The notes beneath the pieces were generated by a model. The model saw nothing but the letters and a program-made list of their open reading frames with translations. It searched no databases and was not told the origin of the DNA. A stretch of 8,021 nt of DNA from an uncultured Holdemanella sp. (GTDB lineage: Bacteria; Bacillota_I; Bacilli_A; Erysipelotrichales; Erysipelotrichaceae): NCBI RefSeq assembly GCF_934754935.1, contig NZ_CAKVJB010000058.1:1-8021 (forward strand). The letters run 5' to 3'. The first letter of the stretch is position 1; each line of letters starts with the position of its first letter. Below, one piece after another: positions 6,023 to 8,021 of the stretch. A program made the translations under genes and the position numbers.

Positions 6023-6421
6023 CTAGTAAAGCTTAGCACCTGCAGGAATATTGTCATCAACCATCAATAAGTTTAGTCCTTCATGACCATTTTCTTCATG
6101 AACAGCTGAGATCAACATACCTTCAGAATTGATACCCATCATTTTTCTTGGTGGTAAGTTTACAATCGTAATTGCAGTCTTTCCAACCAATTCTTCTGGT
6201 TCATAATATTCGTGAATTCCGCTTAAGATAACGCGATCTTTACGTTCTCCGTCATCCAAAGTGAACTTTAATAGCTTCTTAGATTTTTCTACAGCTTCAC
6301 AAGCTAAAATCTTAACAGCACGGAAATCTGATTTTGAGAATGTTTCAAAATCTACCATATCTGTGAAGATTGGGTCAATTTTTACATTAGAAAAATCAAC
6401 CTTTACAGGTGCAGCTTCCAC
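6023..6421 (-). CDS. EMAP-type tRNA-binding domain, in frame with lysS across one stop codon
   Basis: The product (132 residues if the GTG at 6421 is the start) is a tRNA-binding OB fold of the kind found at the C-terminus of MetRS and in CsaA-like proteins. After a linker (EAAPVKVDFSNVKIDPIF) come DFETFSKSDFRAVKI (24-38), SKKLLKFTLDDGERKDRVIL (47-66), SGIHEYYEPEELVGK (67-81) and NLPPRKMMGINSEGML (88-103), ending AGAKLY. Such domains hold tRNA non-specifically and assist a synthetase. There is no ribosome-binding site before the GTG or before ATG 6358. The frame continues back through CCA-AAA-AAA-GCT to the TAA of lysS, so this looks like the C-terminal domain of a longer synthetase, cut off by one stop codon. 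Its 3' end is duplicated at 4260-4398. MetRS itself is not in the window, so a metG symbol would be unjustified. Confidence 0.85.
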   Translation of the reverse strand: MEAAPVKVDFSNVKIDPIFTDMVDFETFSKSDFRAVKILACEAVEKSKKLLKFTLDDGERKDRVILSGIHEYYEPEELVGKTAITIVNLPPRKMMGINSEGMLISAVHEENGHEGLNLLMVDDNIPAGAKLY

Positions 6422-6433
6422 TGGTTTTTTAGC

Positions 6434-7936
6434 TTATGCTTTCTTGTTTGAATCCCCTAAGTTCTTCATGTGAGGGAATAATAATACTTCACGAATTGTT
6501 CTTTGATCTGTCAACAACATAACGAAACGGTCAATTCCAAGTCCTACACCACCAGTTGGAGGAAGACCATATTCCAATGCTTCTACATAATCTGTATCGA
6601 CTTCGTTAGCTTCATCATCACCTAATTCACGAAGCTCTAATTGTTTTTCGAAACGTTCTCTTTGATCAATTGGATCATTCAATTCAGAGAATGCGTTCGC
6701 ATATTCATGTCCACAAATGAATAATTCATAACGATCCGCAAATCTAGGATCCTTCTTATTCTTTTTAGCTAATGGAGAAATGGATGTTGGGTGACCATAT
6801 ACAAATGTTGGTTGTACAATTGTTTCTTCAACATATTTTTCGAAGAATAAGTTGATGATGTGTCCAACTGTATTATGGATCTTTTCAACTTCAATATCAT
6901 GTTCCTCAGCTAATTTCACAGCTTCTTCATAACTCATATCTTGCCAGAAATCTACACCACAAGCTTCTTTGATCGCATCAACCATGTGAATACGTTTGAA
7001 AGGAGCCTTTAATGATAATTGTGTTCCTTGATAAGTAATATCTGTAGTACCCAATACTTCATTAGCTACGGAATCAAATAAACCTTCAATCAAGTCCATC
7101 ATTCCATGTAAATCACTATAGGCAACATAAGCTTCTACTGTCGTAAATTCAGGGTTATGCATCGCATCCATACCTTCATTACGGAATAGACGTCCAATTT
7201 CATAAACACCTTCTAAACCACCAACAATCAAACGTTTTAATGGTAATTCAGTCGCAATACGCAAATAGAAGTCCATATTTAATGCGTTGTGGTGAGTTAC
7301 GAAAGGTCTAGCACTTGCACCACCTAAGATTGGCTGCATTACTGGAGTTTCAACTTCAACTAAACCTTGACCATCCAAATAGTGTTGAATTGCACGAATG
7401 ATTTTTGGTCTTGTTAGTGCAATACGCTTAGCTTCTGGATTCATGATCAAGTCTACATAACGACGACGGAAACGCTCTTCAACATCTGTTAAACCATGGA
7501 ATTTTTCTGGTAAAGGACGAAGAGATTTTGAAAGATGAGTATAGTTTTTAGCACGAACAGACAATTGTCCATGATCTGTCTTCATGACAGTACCCTCAAT
7601 ACCTACAATATCTCCAATATCATTTTTCTTGAAGATTTCATATTGATCATCACCAATTTCATCTTTACGAACATAAATCTGAATTTGACCTTCACGATCC
7701 TGAATGTTCATAAAACCAGCCTTACCCTGACGACGCTTAGTCATGATACGACCTGCAATTTTAACTGTTACTTGTAATTCATCTAATTCTTCTTTTGTCT
7801 TGTCTTCATAAGATGATTTGATAATACCCGAATTTGAAGTACGATCATAACGAGATCCAAATGGATCAATACCCATGTCAATTAGATCTTGCATCTTCTG
7901 ACGACGAACTTGTTCTTGTTGCGTTAACTTTTCCAT
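6434..7936 (-). CDS. lysS: Lysyl-tRNA synthetase, class II
   Basis: This cytoplasmic enzyme charges tRNA-Lys with lysine using ATP. The 500-residue product has an N-terminal OB anticodon-binding domain (VKIAGRIMTKRRQGKAGFM, 58-76) and a class II catalytic core. Motif 2 is FRNEGMDAMHNPEFTTVEAY (251-270), and motif 3 is in PPTGGVGLGIDRFVMLL (459-475), followed by REVLLFPHM (482-490). Typical bacterial LysRS ends within a few residues of that point. Here ten more (KNLGDSNKKA) follow, resembling the start of a linker, and after TAA 6434-6436 the same frame continues into the tRNA-binding domain. ATG 7936 has AGGAG (7947-7943) at 6 bases, and its N-terminus (QEQVRRQKMQDLIDMGIDPF) fits the family. 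The same frame stays open upstream to the window edge, but no better start is seen there. A strong hairpin ends just before the SD. The gene's promoter is outside the window or not recognisable. Confidence 0.96.
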   Translation of the reverse strand: MEKLTQQEQVRRQKMQDLIDMGIDPFGSRYDRTSNSGIIKSSYEDKTKEELDELQVTVKIAGRIMTKRRQGKAGFMNIQDREGQIQIYVRKDEIGDDQYEIFKKNDIGDIVGIEGTVMKTDHGQLSVRAKNYTHLSKSLRPLPEKFHGLTDVEERFRRRYVDLIMNPEAKRIALTRPKIIRAIQHYLDGQGLVEVETPVMQPILGGASARPFVTHHNALNMDFYLRIATELPLKRLIVGGLEGVYEIGRLFRNEGMDAMHNPEFTTVEAYVAYSDLHGMMDLIEGLFDSVANEVLGTTDITYQGTQLSLKAPFKRIHMVDAIKEACGVDFWQDMSYEEAVKLAEEHDIEVEKIHNTVGHIINLFFEKYVEETIVQPTFVYGHPTSISPLAKKNKKDPRFADRYELFICGHEYANAFSELNDPIDQRERFEKQLELRELGDDEANEVDTDYVEALEYGLPPTGGVGLGIDRFVMLLTDQRTIREVLLFPHMKNLGDSNKKA

Positions 7937-7948
7937 TGTTTTCTCCTG

Positions 7949-7991
7949 GTATATTGTAATTGACCCATCTAACTGGTCATCTACAATATAC
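7949..7991 (-). promoter_or_regulatory. Leader hairpin directly upstream of the lysS ribosome-binding site
   Basis: GTATATTGTA (7991-7982 on the - strand) pairs perfectly with TACAATATAC (7958-7949). After a 2x2 internal loop, TGACC pairs with GGTCA around a 9-base loop. There is no T run, so it is not a terminator. The lysS SD begins two bases beyond the stem, and AGGAGAA occurs on both sides of the hairpin (7998-7992 and 7947-7941). It could be a translational control element, an RNA-processing signal or an mRNA-stability element. I see no T-box signature in the 30 bases left upstream. Confidence 0.55.
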
Positions 7992-8021
7992 TTCTCCTTT
8001 CTTTCAACCTTTGATAACCGT

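Noticed and set aside
6422..6433. A-AAA-AAC slippery heptamer just after the lysS stop
   Set aside because: It looks like a -1 frameshift site, but it comes after the stop codon and the two parts are already in the same frame, so a shift would not join them.
6261..6473. + strand open frame across the lysS/tRNA-binding-domain junction
   Set aside because: It is antisense to well-supported coding sequence and has no family features. The same holds for the other short frames opposite proB, proA, lysS, the ATPase-like gene and the reductase.

Overview
The window is AT-rich bacterial DNA of low-GC Gram-positive (Bacillota) type. The evidence is strong purine Shine-Dalgarno (SD) sites, a short ProB without the PUA domain, U-tailed hairpin terminators, a bacterial class II LysRS and an AAA-ATPase/PD-(D/E)XK protein of a kind that is multiplied in Clostridia and Erysipelotrichia. 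I cannot name the genus. An erysipelotrichial relative is a guess.

Layout. At 1-101 there may be the tail of an upstream + strand gene. proB (132-908) and proA (910-2139) form a one-nucleotide-spaced proline-biosynthesis pair closed by a terminator (2142-2174). Everything after that reads on the - strand. The gap 2175-2391 holds a degenerate 33-bp tandem repeat and no gene. An AAA-ATPase-like/PD-(D/E)XK protein (2462-4114) follows, with its own terminator at 2392-2434. Next comes a patchwork region (4200-6020): a terminator, a decayed copy of the last ~46 codons of a tRNA-binding domain, a flavodoxin-fold NAD(P)H/FMN reductase with its own promoter, an unidentified open frame that starts inside a terminator hairpin, and a spacer with GGCGTAA repeats. 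The right part is core genome: an intact EMAP-type tRNA-binding domain (6023-6421) directly downstream of lysS (6434-7936), with a strong leader hairpin just before the lysS ribosome-binding site.

How the parts relate. ProB and ProA carry out the first two steps from glutamate to proline. LysRS and the tRNA-binding domain lie in one reading frame, separated by a single TAA, and the second part has no ribosome-binding site of its own. The layout looks like a two-domain synthetase (catalytic part plus linker plus EMAP domain) interrupted by one stop codon.

The 3' end of this locus (end of the tRNA-binding domain plus terminator) occurs twice, about 1.76 kb apart, and flanks the reductase and the unidentified frame. 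This suggests that an element or recombinant segment inserted at the 3' end of the synthetase locus and left the displaced original end to decay at 4260-4398. These are the two most interesting points. I found no CRISPR array, rRNA, tRNA or intact transposase or integrase.
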